A stretch of 64,000 nt of DNA from Piper betle (Eukaryota > Streptophyta > Magnoliopsida > Piperales > Piperaceae). The notes beneath the pieces are model-generated. The model had not been told where the DNA came from. It saw nothing but the letters and a program-made list of their open reading frames with translations, and made no database searches. Shown here one piece after another: positions 47,153 through 59,998 of this stretch. Each line of letters starts with the position of its first letter. Position 1 is the first letter of the stretch. The position numbers and the translations under genes are program-made. The stretch is from assembly GCA_033002965.1 (NCBI GenBank), contig JAURVB010003522.1:186001-250000 (forward strand). The letters run 5' to 3'.

Positions 47153-49852
47153 GCATCCATGATTTCATTTACACAAAATCTAACATATTATGAATTCATT
47201 CTAAACCTGGGGTTTCAACCCACACACTTCCGCTGTGCATCTCTGATCATGTTCACATTCTATCATGTCTCATGCATTTGAACATATCATTCACAATATA
47301 ATAACATAACAACACAATATTAAACATTCAGAAATCTAATATGTGTGTGTGTACAAGACCTCATTGCTCCTCCGTCCAAGCTGGCTCCTCCAACTCGTGA
47401 TTATTACCTACATATAGTATAAAAAAATGTCAGTAACAAGTGTTATTGGTCCAGAAAATAAAATAACTATAATAAGCTGGCTATGAGAGCAAACTCTCAT
47501 ATGAAAGAAAACATCATATACTCCACGTGAACACTCTGAAGGGCACTACTGAGGAGCCACTGGGCTGTAGACCTAGTAGCATCCCGAACTTACTGAGAGC
47601 AAACTCTCATATGAAAGAAAACATCATATACTCCACGTGAACACTCTGAAGGGCACTACTGAGGAGCCACTGGGCTGTAGACCTAGTAGCATCCCGAACT
47701 TACTGATCTGCTGCTGGTACTGTGCTGCTCTCGGTACTTCTTTTTCAGTATTTCTCGTGAAACTTTATCCTAAGCCCTCTCCTTACCTCCATAATTCTCC
47801 TAACCTTGAGCACGAAGGCCGAGTACTCTTAGGCAGTCGCCTTTAGTACCCTTTGAACCACAAGTCTGGACATGCGCTGTACTAAACAGTACTCGTAAAC
47901 CTCCACGTTCTCCGGGTGTGAGGAACTCAAGGGCGAAGTTGTCAGGATCCCTTAGGAATGGAACAGTCTGCTAGCACTAATCCAGAGCCTGCTTTGACTG
48001 TCACGGCATCCTCTGCATGGTACGTGCAGTCATTTCCCCATCTCTCGTCTTACTGAAAACACGAAAACTATATATATAGGGCTGGGTAGGGATTTATATA
48101 ATAGGCCTGGGTAGGGATTTATATAATAGGCCCGAAGGCAACTTATGGTGGATCTTGTTTTCGAAATCATCCTCAGAGGGGTTATTAATCCAAAAATCTG
48201 TTCGGCTAGATGGCCCGAGTTAAGTGGGATCCAATAAAATGCCACTTAACCCGTCCTGCAAATGATAAGATAAACATACAATCAGAATGACGTAAAACAA
48301 AGTCGAGTCCTAAACGGACTTGGTAGAAGCTCCAAGCGTGTCATCGCGCCTAGGCCGCGAGCTACTACTCCGTACCTACACATCAAAACTAAATACGAAC
48401 GCCCGCTAAATAAATGATGCATCAAACTCAATAACATCACAATCACAGTGTAAGCATCCATCAACATAACAATCAGAAAATCATAAAAATAATTAATCCT
48501 AGCTCATCCTATTCATACTAATTTTATTACGTGTCTGTAACTTATGTCGTGGTCACTTATCATGCTCTGACCTGATCTACTTCATTAGATCACTTACATT
48601 CAAGCACTATTCATCAAGTCATGTCTCTTATCACTTCATTCGTAATTAAGCATTAATCACATTAATAATTAGTCCTAGCACGCTGTGCTAACAATAATCA
48701 ATTTCAATAATCAAATCGGAGCTAATTATACCTCGCGTCGTCAGCCATCGACAACGACTAGGGTTTCGTTGCACGTCTCAAACCTCGAATTCGCCGTTCA
48801 CCGGCATCCGAAGTTCGATCGAGTCCAACTGGGTGAGCTCCGCGGAAGATCTGGTGAATTCCAAAAATTTCGGTTTTTCGGCTGGTTCCGATGGTTTTCC
48901 GGCAGCGTCCTGCGAGAGTTGCCGGAGGTGATTCCTGGCCGGATAGTGATCGTGTTGGGTACCATTGGAACCGACTCGGTGAGCCCGACGCATCTATGAC
49001 ATCAGCGTGGCCAATGAAGGCGGCGGCTCGCCGGAAAAAGGCTAAGATGGAGCAGCGGCGATGGGTCGCTAGATCTGGCCGGCCGGCGATGGCCTCCGCT
49101 CCAGTCGGGAAAGACGGCTGAGGGGTCGAGGGTGCCGAGGCGACTGCTGGATCGCGGTGGCGACAGTGCCCAGCGGCGCGATTGGAGACTGAAGCACGAC
49201 ACAAAGGCGAGGCTTCCTCTCGTTGCGGCGGCCAGCTCGTGGCCGGGCCTTGTCGGGGCGGCAGGGCGACGCCATGGCCGGGCGTCGATCGGCGGCCAAG
49301 CGGCGTCGGCCGTGGCAGCGGTTGCGCACGAATAGGGGCGGCGCGGCGGTTAGGGTTTGGGTGTGGGGGAGAAAAGGTCGGGGTGAAAACTTAGTTGGGT
49401 GGCAAACTCGTAAATAATACTTGACTCGTCTCCGGCTCGAGTCAAGTATCATAAATAACTCGAAGTAAATCTTAAAAAAAATCCATAAAAATCGAGAAAA
49501 ATCCCATAAAATCAAACAAACACTAAAACATCATAATGATGTGCTCTAAGACTATCAACCCACCTAAACTGCCCGTAATGCGTCCTAATGCGATAAACGG
49601 CCTAACACTAATTCTACGATTCACTATATATATAATAATAAACTGCATGCCTTCATATACTCTGATAACTCATTCTTTCTACTGTGTTCATGACGTCATC
49701 ATCGTATACTTGGGTACGCATGACCCTCATAGCTCATACACGCGACTGGCATCGGCTCAGTGCACGTGTTCTGAAACTAACTCGACTCAAAAGTAACGGT
49801 CGAACCGACCGGTTCTGAATATAAAACCCTGACTCGAATCGTGGGTTTTACA
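46824..49852 (-). repeat. 3' LTR of the non-autonomous element
   Basis: Ends are TGTAACACCC at 46824 and GGGTTTTACA at 49852 on the top strand. Contains a (TA)n run at about 47110-47146, an exact 111-bp tandem duplication (47485-47706), a 29-bp tandem duplication near 48075-48130 and the GC-rich block at about 48760-49380. Confidence 0.93.
47485..47706 (-). repeat. Identical 111-bp tandem duplication in the 3' LTR
   Basis: Copies at 47485-47595 and 47596-47706 appear identical, both starting GAGAGCAAACTCTCATATGA. The 5' LTR has a single copy from 54013. The duplication therefore arose after insertion, or reflects an assembly duplication. Confidence 0.92.
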
Positions 49853-49866
49853 ATCTTCCCTCCTAT
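49853..49866 (-). other. Polypurine tract of the non-autonomous element
   Basis: On the minus strand the sequence ATAGGAGGGAAGAT directly precedes the LTR start TGTAAAACCC, the expected place for the plus-strand primer. Confidence 0.85.
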
Positions 49867-52074
49867 AAAAATTTCGTCCTCGAAATTTTAACTCAAAGGA
49901 GGTTCTACTGAAACTAATACCTGGAAGCTTGATACACATCAGTTGTATCCTCTACACTCTTCGATAGCCATGTACATCCTCACTGTACTTGCGCTGTCAT
50001 GGCAGGTTCTGCTTGTGATGCTGTCAATATCCACATTTTGTTTCTAAATCATCTTGCATGTTCTGACCTGACCCTCATCCTTCTCTTCTGTTCTGATCCC
50101 TACTGCTAACTCGGCGGAAAACCTAGATCACCCCTAAGGGCCTGCTGGGTTGGTCAAGCAAATACTCTAGAGTATCGCAAGGTTCTAATCTGGACTATGT
50201 CTGGAAAACTACGCCGAGGGTAAGACCTACCTGCTAACATCTACCCATGTCCCTCTAATCCTCATATGTGAATAGTCACCTATATGTACTCGTAGGAACT
50301 CTACTCTAGGTCCTACAGTCACCTCAAGGCCTGCTATGAATCTCCTGCTAAGTATGGTGGATACCCTAATGAGCTGCACGGCTCACTGTCGCCAACCTAG
50401 GTCCAACTCTCAGGTGTCCCTATACAAGGAACTGGACCGCTCAATTGGTTCTAGTTGACTCGGTCCTGAGTCATGTATCTCACTCTGTTCTATAAGAGAA
50501 CAAGGATAGCTGCTATGACTCTAATGTATACTATGGCTCCGGTGGCTATCTATACAACCACTAACTACGACTCTGTGATGGGATGGTCGCGAGAACACCT
50601 GTACATGCACAGCGTGTCTCAAGGAGTATGATAACATACTCTGCATAGGGTTGTAGCATCTGCATCTGGTCTGTGGGACATGCTCTGTTCAATGTATACT
50701 CATCTCAATCATTTGGGTAAATTGATAATAAAACTGATACAAAAGGGTGAGTGGAAATCCTCAAGTGAAAACTCCACTCTGTTTGATTTCTCTGGGTTAT
50801 AAGAAGGAGGCTGAATCTAGTGCAAATCAAGTCACACTGCTCAAGAACTCTCAATAGGGGACATCTCATCCTCACATGTGGTATCTGGTGCAAGGTAAAC
50901 AAGGAACTCCACTAGGCCAAGAAAAACCTGCTACATAGGTATGTCACTCTGATTTGTGGTGAGGTCAAGGTGTCATGCAAGTGGTAGGGGAGATGAAATC
51001 CCTATGTAACGTACTGGGTGGCCAAAATATCGGTAGGTCTATGGACTTGCCTCTAAGATCACCATAATTCACTATACCACAGGTGATCAGGTTGTGGAAC
51101 AGTCAATCAATGACAAATCTCAGAAAGGCTCCTAGGTGGCTCTAGTTTAATCAGCTAACAGTAGGCACGTGTTTCTCGATATTGTACTAGTCACACACTT
51201 CTAAACGGACGGGGTTTAAACAACCCAAAGAACTATTGTCTCCCCTCAAGTCTACGGGGACTCATAATGAGGTTCGACACGTGTCTCGTCCGCTCTTCAG
51301 TGGTGTGTGACCTGCCGTCCCGTACCGATTTATAGTACTAATCTTGACTCACATGATTACTACCACTGTGGTAGACTCTCAAGCAAGGCTATCAATGAAG
51401 ATGAGCATACATTGATATCACTCTATCTGGTCCACTCTCATGTTGGGGTGAAATCCTCATTAGAAGATCGATATGCAAACATCTACCTGTACTGTAAAAC
51501 CTAATCAGTACCATGAAGGTACCTCTATACTCGGGTAAGGCTCAATCCTATGGTTCAAGGTGAGAACCTAATCGTGCTGGCGAAACACAATGAAATCAAT
51601 ATCTCTTTGAAAGACCCTTCCTCAGTAACCCTCTATCCATGCCCAATACTCTAATACAAGCCTAACCCCTATCGCCTACTCGCCCATCGCTACATGGGTT
51701 AAACTGCATTTGTCTATGTACCAACCATCTGATCTATGTATGCTGGTTGTGACCCATGGATGCACGATCATGCATTCTACACAATTTGATCATTATGACC
51801 ATCCCATCTGGAGGTCACTCTGTCATGTTCCCTAACTCTGTCCATACGCATCCCTATGAGACGGTAACTAACAGTATCTGATGGGGCATCTTGCAATATT
51901 CATCTGACCCAAGGATATCAGGTCAAAACACTAATTGCAAGAGAGCTATGAAGTCGGATCCTATGCCATCTCATCCAAATGACTCACTTTTCCTACCTCT
52001 TCTCTGTTCTGCTAATTTCTAATGCGGCTATATCTTGTTCCTCAAATTCTGGTCCTACTAAGATCTAACTAATC

Positions 52075-52310
52075 TAATTGGTCGGCGGTTGAGCAATACA
52101 CGGACGGCGGTAGTGTATCTTCGGTCGGTGGTAGTGCATCTCTGACGGCGGTTGTGCACCTCGGCGGTGGTTGTGTGACTAGGTCGGCAGTCGTGCAACT
52201 CAGTCGGCGGTTGTGCAACTCGGTCGGCGGTCATGCAACTCGATCGGCGGTTGTGTACTCGGTCGGCGGTTGTGCACTCGGTTGGCGGTTGTTGGCAGTT
52301 GTGCAACTTT
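52075..52310. repeat. Minisatellite, about 20-bp unit TCGGCGGTTGTGCAACTCGG
   Basis: About eleven imperfect copies. The 87-codon minus-strand frame through it is a by-product of the repeat (recurring TTADR and HNRR) and not a recognised protein. Confidence 0.92.
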
Positions 52311-53352
52311 GTCAGCCACAATCCTATGTAGATACTAAAAATCTGATCTTAATCGTATACATCATAAATCTTCTCTACTATCTCTGACAAATCTTGGCTG
52401 TTAACAACTAGGCTTAGGTTGTCTAGTCATGCGTGTTTGATCCGGAGGGTTTGCATCATGGTGCTGACACATATGATGGTAAACCTATGCTAAACCCTCT
52501 CTAATCTCCTGAAATCTGAAATGACTGCATTCATCAGTGTTGGTTGGCCCTCAAATGGCAATCACTGGTCTGGTACTTTATCTCTAGTGGAATTCTGTCA
52601 AATTTCTGATCTCACAGGCAATGGTAGTCCTGATCTTTTCCTTGTCATATCGAGACCTATGTCTAGCAAAAGGAAGTCAAAACTTCTGCCCATAGGTCAT
52701 AAACTAGTAGAAGAGGAGGATGCGGTGAAGTGCTAATCAAACTAGTCGATCCACCACACTACTCATCCTCATTCATCACTATCTCCTGGAAGTGGCTCAT
52801 CTCATGTGCCAACTAACTTGCTAATATCTCTATACTTCAAGCTCCTTATTATTACCCCTTTTTCTTTTTAACTCATTCCTATCATGTACACCATGTCCCA
52901 TAGAAACAGGACTAATGTGGTGACGTGCAAGACACTAACATCTGGTCAATCATCTAATTCACTTATGCGATGGACAAAACTAGTGGGTCTCTAAGCCCAT
53001 CAAGACAATCTTGTCAGATTCCTGCTCACAACTGTTAACGTCCGAATCTGGTATAAAATAAGACTTTATACCCATTATACCTTTGCTAGCATTACAATAT
53101 TCCTCGCTCACATCTAACTGACAAACAGTCTGATATCACTATAACAATCCATAAAAATGACTTGCCAGCTCAACTAAGGCCAATTCCACATATTTCTGAT
53201 AAAGTCTTGAATACATTGTTATCCAAACAACTTATGAAGAAAATCTGCATGTAAAGAAAATATACAAAAACATACCTGCCAGCTGGACTCAGAGCAGTCT
53301 TTGCACACACATCACCTATAAAAGTATCATACATCTTAATCGGCCGAGAGTG

Positions 53353-53364
53353 GCTCTGATACCA
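53353..53364 (-). other. Perfect primer-binding site (initiator Met tRNA)
   Basis: Reads TGGTATCAGAGC on the minus strand, fully complementary to the 3' end of plant initiator-methionine tRNA, 4 bases from the 5' LTR end at 53369. Confidence 0.93.
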
Positions 53365-53368
53365 ACTC

Positions 53369-56302
53369 TGTAATACCCCAAATCCGGCTCATGCTTGTGA
53401 ACCGAAACGGCATGTTATAGCCCCGGTTAGGTCGGTAACTCTAACCTAACTCGTGCGGATCTAATCTCGACGTCTTAAGATGTAGATACGACTTGTCATG
53501 CATGGATAAATGCATCAAACCCTAACATAATACTACATGGATGACGTGCAACCTAAATTTCACATCATTACAATTACGATAAAAATTCTGAAATAAAACA
53601 GACAGGGTCTCCCCTAAAAGTGCAATTATGGGCCCACCCTGTCAAAATAATATATATATATATAAATATATCACACATGCATCCATGATTTCATTCACAC
53701 AAAATATAACATATTATGAATTCATTCTGAAGCTGGGGTTTCAACCCTCCACGCTTCCGCTGAGCATCTCTGATCATGTTCACATTCTATCATGTCCCAT
53801 GCATTTGAACATGTCATTCACAATATAATAACATAACAACACAATATTAAACATTCTGAAATCTAACATGTGTGTATGTACAAGACCTCATTGCTCCTCC
53901 GTCCAAGCTGGCTCCTCCAACTCGTGATTATTACCTACATATAGTATAAAAACAAGTCAGTAACAAGTGTTACTGGTCCGGAAAATAAAATGACTATAAC
54001 AAGCTGGCTATGAGAGCAAACTCTCATATGAAAGAAAACATCATATACTCCACGTGAACACTCTGAAGGGCACTACTGAGGAGCCACTGGGCTGCAGACC
54101 CGGTAGCATCCTGAACTTACCGATATGCTGCTGGTACTGTGCCACTCTCGGAACTTCTTTTTCAGTACTTCTAGTGAAACTTTATCCTAAGCCCTCTCCT
54201 TACCTCCATAATTCTCCTAGCCTTGAACACGAAGGCCGAGTACTCTCAGGCAGTTGCCTTTAGTACCCTTTGAACCACAAGTCCGGACATGCGCTGTACT
54301 AAACAGTACCCGTAAACCTCCACGTTCTTCGGGTGTGAGGAACTCAAATGCGAAGTTGTCAGGATCCCTCGGGAATGGAACAGTCCGCTGGCACTAATCC
54401 AGAGCCCACTTTGACTGTCACGGCATCCTCTGCATGGTACGTGCAGTCGATTTCTCCATCTCTCGTCTCACTGAAAACGCGAAAACTACATATATATAGG
54501 ACTAGGTATGGATTTATATAATAGGCCCGAAGGCAACTTGTGGTGGATCTTGTTTTCAAAATCATCTTCGAGGGGTTATTAATCCGGAAATCTGTTCGGC
54601 TAGATGGCCCAAGTTAAGTGGAATACAATAAAACGCCACTTAACCTGTCCTGTAAATAATAAGATAAACATACAATAAAATGACGTAAAACAAAGTCGAA
54701 TCCTAAACGGACTTGGTAGAAGCTCCAAGCTTATCATCGTGCCTAGGCAGCGAGCTCCTACTCCGTACCTACACATCCAAAGTAAATACTAACGCCCGCT
54801 AAGTAAATGATGCATCAAACTCAATAACATCACAATCATAGTGCAAGCATCCATCAACATAACAATCAGAAAATCATAAAAATAATTAATCCAAACTCAT
54901 CCTATTCATACTAATTTTATTATGTGTCTGTAACTTATGTCGTGGTCACTTATCATGCTCTGACATGATCTACTTCATTAAATCACTTACATTCAAGCAC
55001 TATTCATCAAGTTATGTCTCTTATCACTTCATTCGTAATTAAGCATTAATCACATCAATAATTAGTCCTAGCATGCTGTGCTAACAATAATCAATTTTAA
55101 TAATCAAATCGGAGTTAATTATACCTCGCGTCGTCGGCCATCGATGACGACTAGGGTTTCGTTGCATGTCTCGAACCTCGAATTCGGCGCTCACCGGCAT
55201 CTGAAGTTCGATCGAGTCCAACTGGGTGAGCTCCGCGGAAGATCTGGTGAATTCCAGCGAATTCCAGAAATTTCGGTTTTTCGGCGGGTTCCGGTGCTTT
55301 TCTAGCAGCTTCCGGCGGTTTTCCGGCGAGAGTTGCCGGAGGTGATTCCTGGCCGGATAGTGGTCGTGTTGGGTACCATTGGAACCAGCTTGGCAAGCCC
55401 GACGCATCTATGACATCGGCATGGCCAATGGAGGTGGCGGCTCGCCGGAAAAAGGCTAGGATGGAGCGGCGGCGATGGGTCGCTAGATCCGGCCGGCCAG
55501 GCCGGCGATGGCCTCCGCTCCGATCAGGAAAGGCGGCTGAGGGGTCGAGGGTGCCGAGGCAACTGCTGGATCGCGGTGGCAACGGTGCCCGGAGGCGCGA
55601 TTGGCAACGGAAGCACGACGCAAAGGCGCGGCTTCCTTGCGTCGCGGCGGCCAACTCGTGGCTGGGCCTGGTCTGGGTGGCAGGGCGACGCCGTGGCCGG
55701 GCTGGGCGTTGTCGATCGGCGGCCAGACGGCATCGGCCGTGGAGGTGGTGGCGGGTGAACAGGGGTGGAGCAGCGGTTAGGGTTTGGGCGTGGGGGAGAA
55801 AAGGTCGGGGTGAAAACTTAGTTGGGTGGCAAACTCGTAAATAATACTTGACTCGGCTCCGGCTCGAGTCAAGTATCATAACTAACTCGAAGTAAATCCT
55901 TAAAAAAAATCCATAAAAATTGGGAAAAATCCCATAAAATCAAACAAACACTAAAACATCATAATGATATGCTCTAAGACTATCAACCCACCTAAACTGC
56001 CCGTAGTGCGTCCTAACGCGATAAACGGCTTAACACTAATTCTACGATCCACTATATATAATAATAATAATAATAATAATAAAATAATAAACTGCATGCC
56101 TTTATATACTCTAATAACTCATTCTTTTCTGCTATGTTCATGACATCATCATCGTATACTTGGGTATGCATGACCCTCATAGCTCATACACGCGACTGGC
56201 ACCGGTTCAGTGCACGTGTTCTAAAACTGACTCGACTCAAAAATAACGGTCGAACTGACCGGTTCTGAATATAAAACCCTAACTTGAATCGTGGGTTTTA
56301 TA
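53369..56302 (-). repeat. 5' LTR of the non-autonomous element
   Basis: Runs from TGTAATACCC at 53369 to GGGTTTTATA at 56302 on the top strand; the last bases differ from the canonical TACA by one change. The GC-rich block at about 55150-55790 carries a 242-codon minus-strand frame at 55151-55879 and a 144-codon plus-strand frame at 55410-55844. Confidence 0.93.
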
Positions 56303-56639
56303 GTTAGTGACTTGTATATAGGCTAATGAGAAAGTTTTAATTCTTAAGCTAGCTTTTGGATTAAGAGAGGCGCGTGACACCTATCATGCCCGATGTGTGA
56401 AGGGAAGTTGTTGGGTTTGTCTCACAGTTGTTGGTGACTTGTATATAGGCTAATAGGAAAGCTGTAATTCTTCAGCTAGTTTTTGGATTAAGAGAGGCCC
56501 GTGACACCTATTGTGAGTTTCTTTGGTTGTTTAAAAGTCCCTTTTGGGGGCCCGAAGGGTCTAACAGTGGTTTCGAAGCTTGGGTGGGGGCCCAAAGGGC
56601 TTAACAACCCTCATATTCGCTCCACTTCTTCCATTTTTT

Positions 56640-56816
56640 TGTTGTCCTCATCGGTGCCCTAAACACCTCCTTTTTTTCTTCTTTATGAGAATACTTCGAG
56701 AAGAGGCATCCACTATCTTCTTCGTACTTGAATTCAACCTATTATAACAGTTCTATATTTGCAACCAATTAGGCACACCATGATAAGGACACACTCTCAT
56801 TAATTTCTTATATCTT
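56640..56816 (-). pseudogene. Athila-like gag, distal fragment
   Basis: The minus strand reads MRVCPYHGVPNWLQI and NSSTKKIVDASS in one frame with a stop between, matching the capsid section that follows the DYF/F.QAESE region in Athila-type gag. It continues the gag fragment at 59571-59998 once the TRIM between them is removed. Confidence 0.78.
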
Positions 56817-59570
56817 TATAACAACTTAGCCCAAAGTGTAATATAATGGGGTTAAGTTATTTATTCAAAAGTAGATAACCAAATTAAATATCTATACGTC
56901 ATCCTCACTAATAAGCAGGATCTTACCCCACTACGTATTATATGTAAGACTAAATTGAGGGATGTCACAATCCACTCACCTTAAAAAATGTTACCCTTGA
57001 ATACACTTGACCTGTCACTAGCCTCAGCTTACATTCTTCTTTATCTCGTGACCAGTAGTATAGTCAACGTCCTTAATTTAGCCTATTATTTAATACGGAA
57101 TAAGGTTATTCTAATACCATCGATAACAATCCAACTTAAAGTGCAAACTAATAGGCTTAAGTCATATTTTTAAAAATAGTTAACTATAAAACCCAGGTCT
57201 ACAATTTTTAATATATATATGTATTATATAAATAAATATATATACTATATAAATATTTGTTAGATATAGGATGTATGATGATAGTTAGTTGAGATAATCA
57301 TGCATATATCTTGGACATGGATAGGGGGAGATCTTTTAGGGATTAGATTATTATGTAGATTATGAGAGATTTTTTGATTTTGATGGGTATCAGAGATTGC
57401 CTTCAATCATTATATAGAGATGATCATAGAAAGGGGTTTAGACGTTAGGTAGGCCATCATCGGGGTCGTTCCTCTCCCCACCTGCTTCTTTTCCTCCTTA
57501 TCGGTACTCTCTTCATTTTCTTCTTCTTCCTCCATACTTCTTCATGAATTTTCCTCCTTGTTCATTTCTTCATCATGTTGTATATCACCTTGTTGGTTGT
57601 TTTTGGATTTGTTCTTTTTGAATTTTAATTATTAGTTAGAGATCATTGTTTGTTTTAAGATTTCGTGTTTTCTTTTAACGGTTCTACAATTCCGAGTATA
57701 CACTCTTTATCTACATAGTTTTATCAATTATTTTTGTATGGTTTTATCAATTTGGCGTTAATTCATGATTCGTGTTGCATCAAAATTAATATTGATACTA
57801 TATTGAATATTGAGTACAGTAATTCTATTTCATTTATCATATTTATATTTTATAAATTGGTAATATATAATTATAATGCAATTAATTATAACTTGCCATT
57901 ATTTTGGTTTGTTGACCTAATGAATCAACAAACTAATTTATATGTTTAGTTTTGTATTTTTCCATGGGTCAATAGTACATAAGTTAGGTGCATGCACAAT
58001 TAACTAAGTTGACAATGACATTGTAGTATTTGTTACATTTTTGGATGTAATTGATCCAAGTTTGGTTAATTTAATATTTCTCATATTGATTTTAAGCTAT
58101 GTTCATTAGTATTAACATTAAAAATTAAGACAAGAGGTTTAATTTGAAAATAATATAATAATTGATTAAATATAATGTCTCATACAATGTATAGTTTAAA
58201 TTAATTGTTGGATATTAATTGTTCTATTATAATATATTTATAGTGCAACCATTATATGGGTATAAAACTTTTAAAATGTTATTTAATAAAAAAGGTATTA
58301 GTTTTGTATCACTATTATATATGATTAATTATTAATTTATGGCTTGATAAATATTGACGTCCTTACAAGTCTAAGTACTTGTGGCATGTTTTGATTTTTC
58401 TTGAAAATGATTAATGATTTGGTGTGACCATATAAATTAGCTTGTGTCAATTAATTAAATATTAAATTATCATGATTCACTTATAAAATTAACCAAAAGA
58501 TTAACTAATTGTTGTGATATATATTTTATTGTTATTTTTTATGTACTGAGTTAAGTGATGCATATTATATCATTTCATGCATTAGACTAAAGAATTATAC
58601 GTGTTAACATATAAACTATTTGTGACTCCCATATTAGAATTTATCATTGTGATTATGGTACCTTCGTTTGAATTTTTAGGTTTATATAACTATTTGAAAT
58701 GTTATATATTTCTTTTGGCAACCCTGGTCACATTGTGCCCAGATTCGACCACAATATGCCAAGTACAATCGGAGTCAAAGAATTGACTCGGTCCAACACG
58801 AGGCCGCAGCTTTAAAATTTCTTAAAAGATAAAATACATGCCCATATGCTGAAAGGGGTGATACGGTGCAGTGGTGCAAGACGACTCATTATGCATTTGT
58901 GATACTGAGAAGGTGAGTCAATGATAAATATTGGTAACTATAGGTCGTAGACCACGTAGCTTATGTGCGCATACATAGGATTACAACTAGATGAGGCGGC
59001 CACCCCTCTCGCCATAATAAGAGTTCGGCATAGGCTCATAATCACTAAAAGACTCTAATTTAGATGTTGTGGAATAAATTAACTTGTTTCTTGTAATTAT
59101 ATTACTTAGTATTTTTATTACTAATGCAGAATTGCCTCCGTAGGTGATGGGAAAAGTTGGACAGCTGGAAGACTCTGTTATTAGACTATTATTTTTTCTT
59201 ATATATTGTTACACTTTGAGGTTGTTTGCATGACAATGGGATTTTGGTTCGTTTCATGGGTCTTAGATTTTTTCAAGCTTATATTATATTTTATTTCATC
59301 ACACGACTTAGAATTTGAACTTTAGCTAATTCCTTGAGTATGAAATTAATTTGGATGATTTAAAAAGAATTTTAAGTCATGAGTTTATTTAAAATGTTAA
59401 AAATTAATAAAAAATTAATTTATGAAACACTTAGTTTTTATATAATAACATTTGGTTCGTGGCTCGGAACGGGCAGGTTGTTACATTAACTAAGTTAAAA
59501 ATCAATAGTTCATTCTTAGTTATAAATAGGATTTCCCATTAGATGTGATACTAAGTTGGAAGATCTCACA
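56817..59570 (-). mobile_element. TRIM of the 19.7-kb family, split by a solo LTR
   Basis: First LTR at 56817-56969 (TATAACAACTTAGCCC...GGGATGTCACA) and second from about 57122, resuming at 59486 to 59570 (AGATCTCACA). The internal domain between them has a degenerate primer-binding site (CTAATACCATC). Both LTRs align with those of the tandem array at 19706-20867 but are older. Target duplication is ATCTT (56812-56816) against ATCTC (59571-59575), one change. It interrupts an Athila-like gag. Confidence 0.85.
57185..59485 (+). mobile_element. Solo LTR, 2.3 kb, nested in the TRIM
   Basis: Runs from TATAAAACCC at 57185 to GTTACA at 59485 with a perfect target duplication TTAAC (57180-57184 and 59486-59490). 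Removing it rejoins AAAATAGTTAAC with TAAGTTAAAAATCAA, exactly as in intact copies of the TRIM LTR. The last 880 bp match the solo LTR at 24305-25556; the first 1.4 kb has no counterpart there, so one copy is deleted or the other chimeric. Confidence 0.92.
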
Positions 59571-59998
59571 ATCTCTCCCAAATTTTATGTGATTCTCAGA
59601 TTCTGCTTGGAAGAACAAAGTAATCTCCTCTCTCATTTTTAAAATTTCCCAAGAGAAAAATACTTTGTCAGAAAATTTTGGACCATTTGATCCCAAGTTG
59701 TGAATAATCCATTAGGTAAATAGGTCAACTAACTTTTAGCTTTATCCATCAATGAGAATGGAAAAAGTCTAAGCCTAATAGCATCTTTTGTCATTCCATT
59801 ACATTTGAAAGTGTAATATATCTCTAAGAAAGTTGCAAGATGGAATGAAGGATCTTCACGAGCAAGATTATGAAATTGTTTCATTTGCTGAATCATAGTG
59901 ATGATCGCCGGTTTGATTTCAAATTGGGCTACATTAATTGTTGGCCTTCTAATGCTAGAAATTCTTTCATTTAATGAAAGAGTTGCATAATCCTTCAA
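59571..59998 (-). pseudogene. Athila-like gag, proximal fragment
   Basis: The 89-codon open frame at 59729-59998 contains RRPTINVAQFEIKPAIITMI, LAREDPSFHLATFLEI and IRLRLFPFSLMDKAKS, the signature of Athila-type gag. After a stop, GLFTTWDQMVQNFLTKYF continues to 59571, where a TRIM cuts in. The gag protein would form the virus-like particle of this element class. Confidence 0.88.

Larger units (their letters stand above)
49853..53368 (-). other. Internal region of the non-autonomous element
   Basis: The 3.5 kb between the LTRs has no open frame longer than about 90 codons and no retrotransposon protein motif. It contains the minisatellite at 52075-52310. A section at 51160-51310 is also found, split in three, at 8220-8306, 13585-13615 and 16817-16900. 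So the family has at least two members here. Confidence 0.8.
46824..56302 (-). mobile_element. Complete non-autonomous LTR retrotransposon (LARD type)
   Basis: Two LTRs, 46824-49852 (3' LTR, 3029 bp) and 53369-56302 (5' LTR, 2934 bp), enclose 3516 bp. A perfect target duplication GTTAG flanks the whole (46819-46823 and 56303-56307). A perfect 12-base initiator Met primer-binding site and a polypurine tract are in the right places. The internal region has no gag, protease, RT, RNase H or integrase that I can recognise. That structure is a large retrotransposon derivative, moved by proteins from a relative; the LTR similarity points to the chromovirus family in this window. By eye the two LTRs differ at 19 of about the first 265 positions. 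Confidence 0.94.
46493..56606 (+). mobile_element. TRIM-like repeat array split by a 9.5-kb element
   Basis: Three related segments start GG(G)TTTGTC(C/T)CA near 46497, 46790 and 56411. They share TTGTATA(T/C)AGGC, CTTAA(G/T)(T/C)TAG.TTTTGGATTAAGAGA and GGGTGGGGGCCCAAA. GTATCAGAG, a Met-tRNA primer-binding core, follows the first at 46706, and a degenerate one lies near 56562. These are TRIM features. The complete element at 46824-56302 interrupts the middle segment: GGTTGTTAG joins TGACTTGTATA. LTR boundaries of this TRIM are approximate. Confidence 0.6.

Noticed and set aside
52075..52310. 87-codon minus-strand frame as a repeat protein
   Set aside because: The frame is the translation of a 20-bp minisatellite with imperfect units; no start context or domain supports it.
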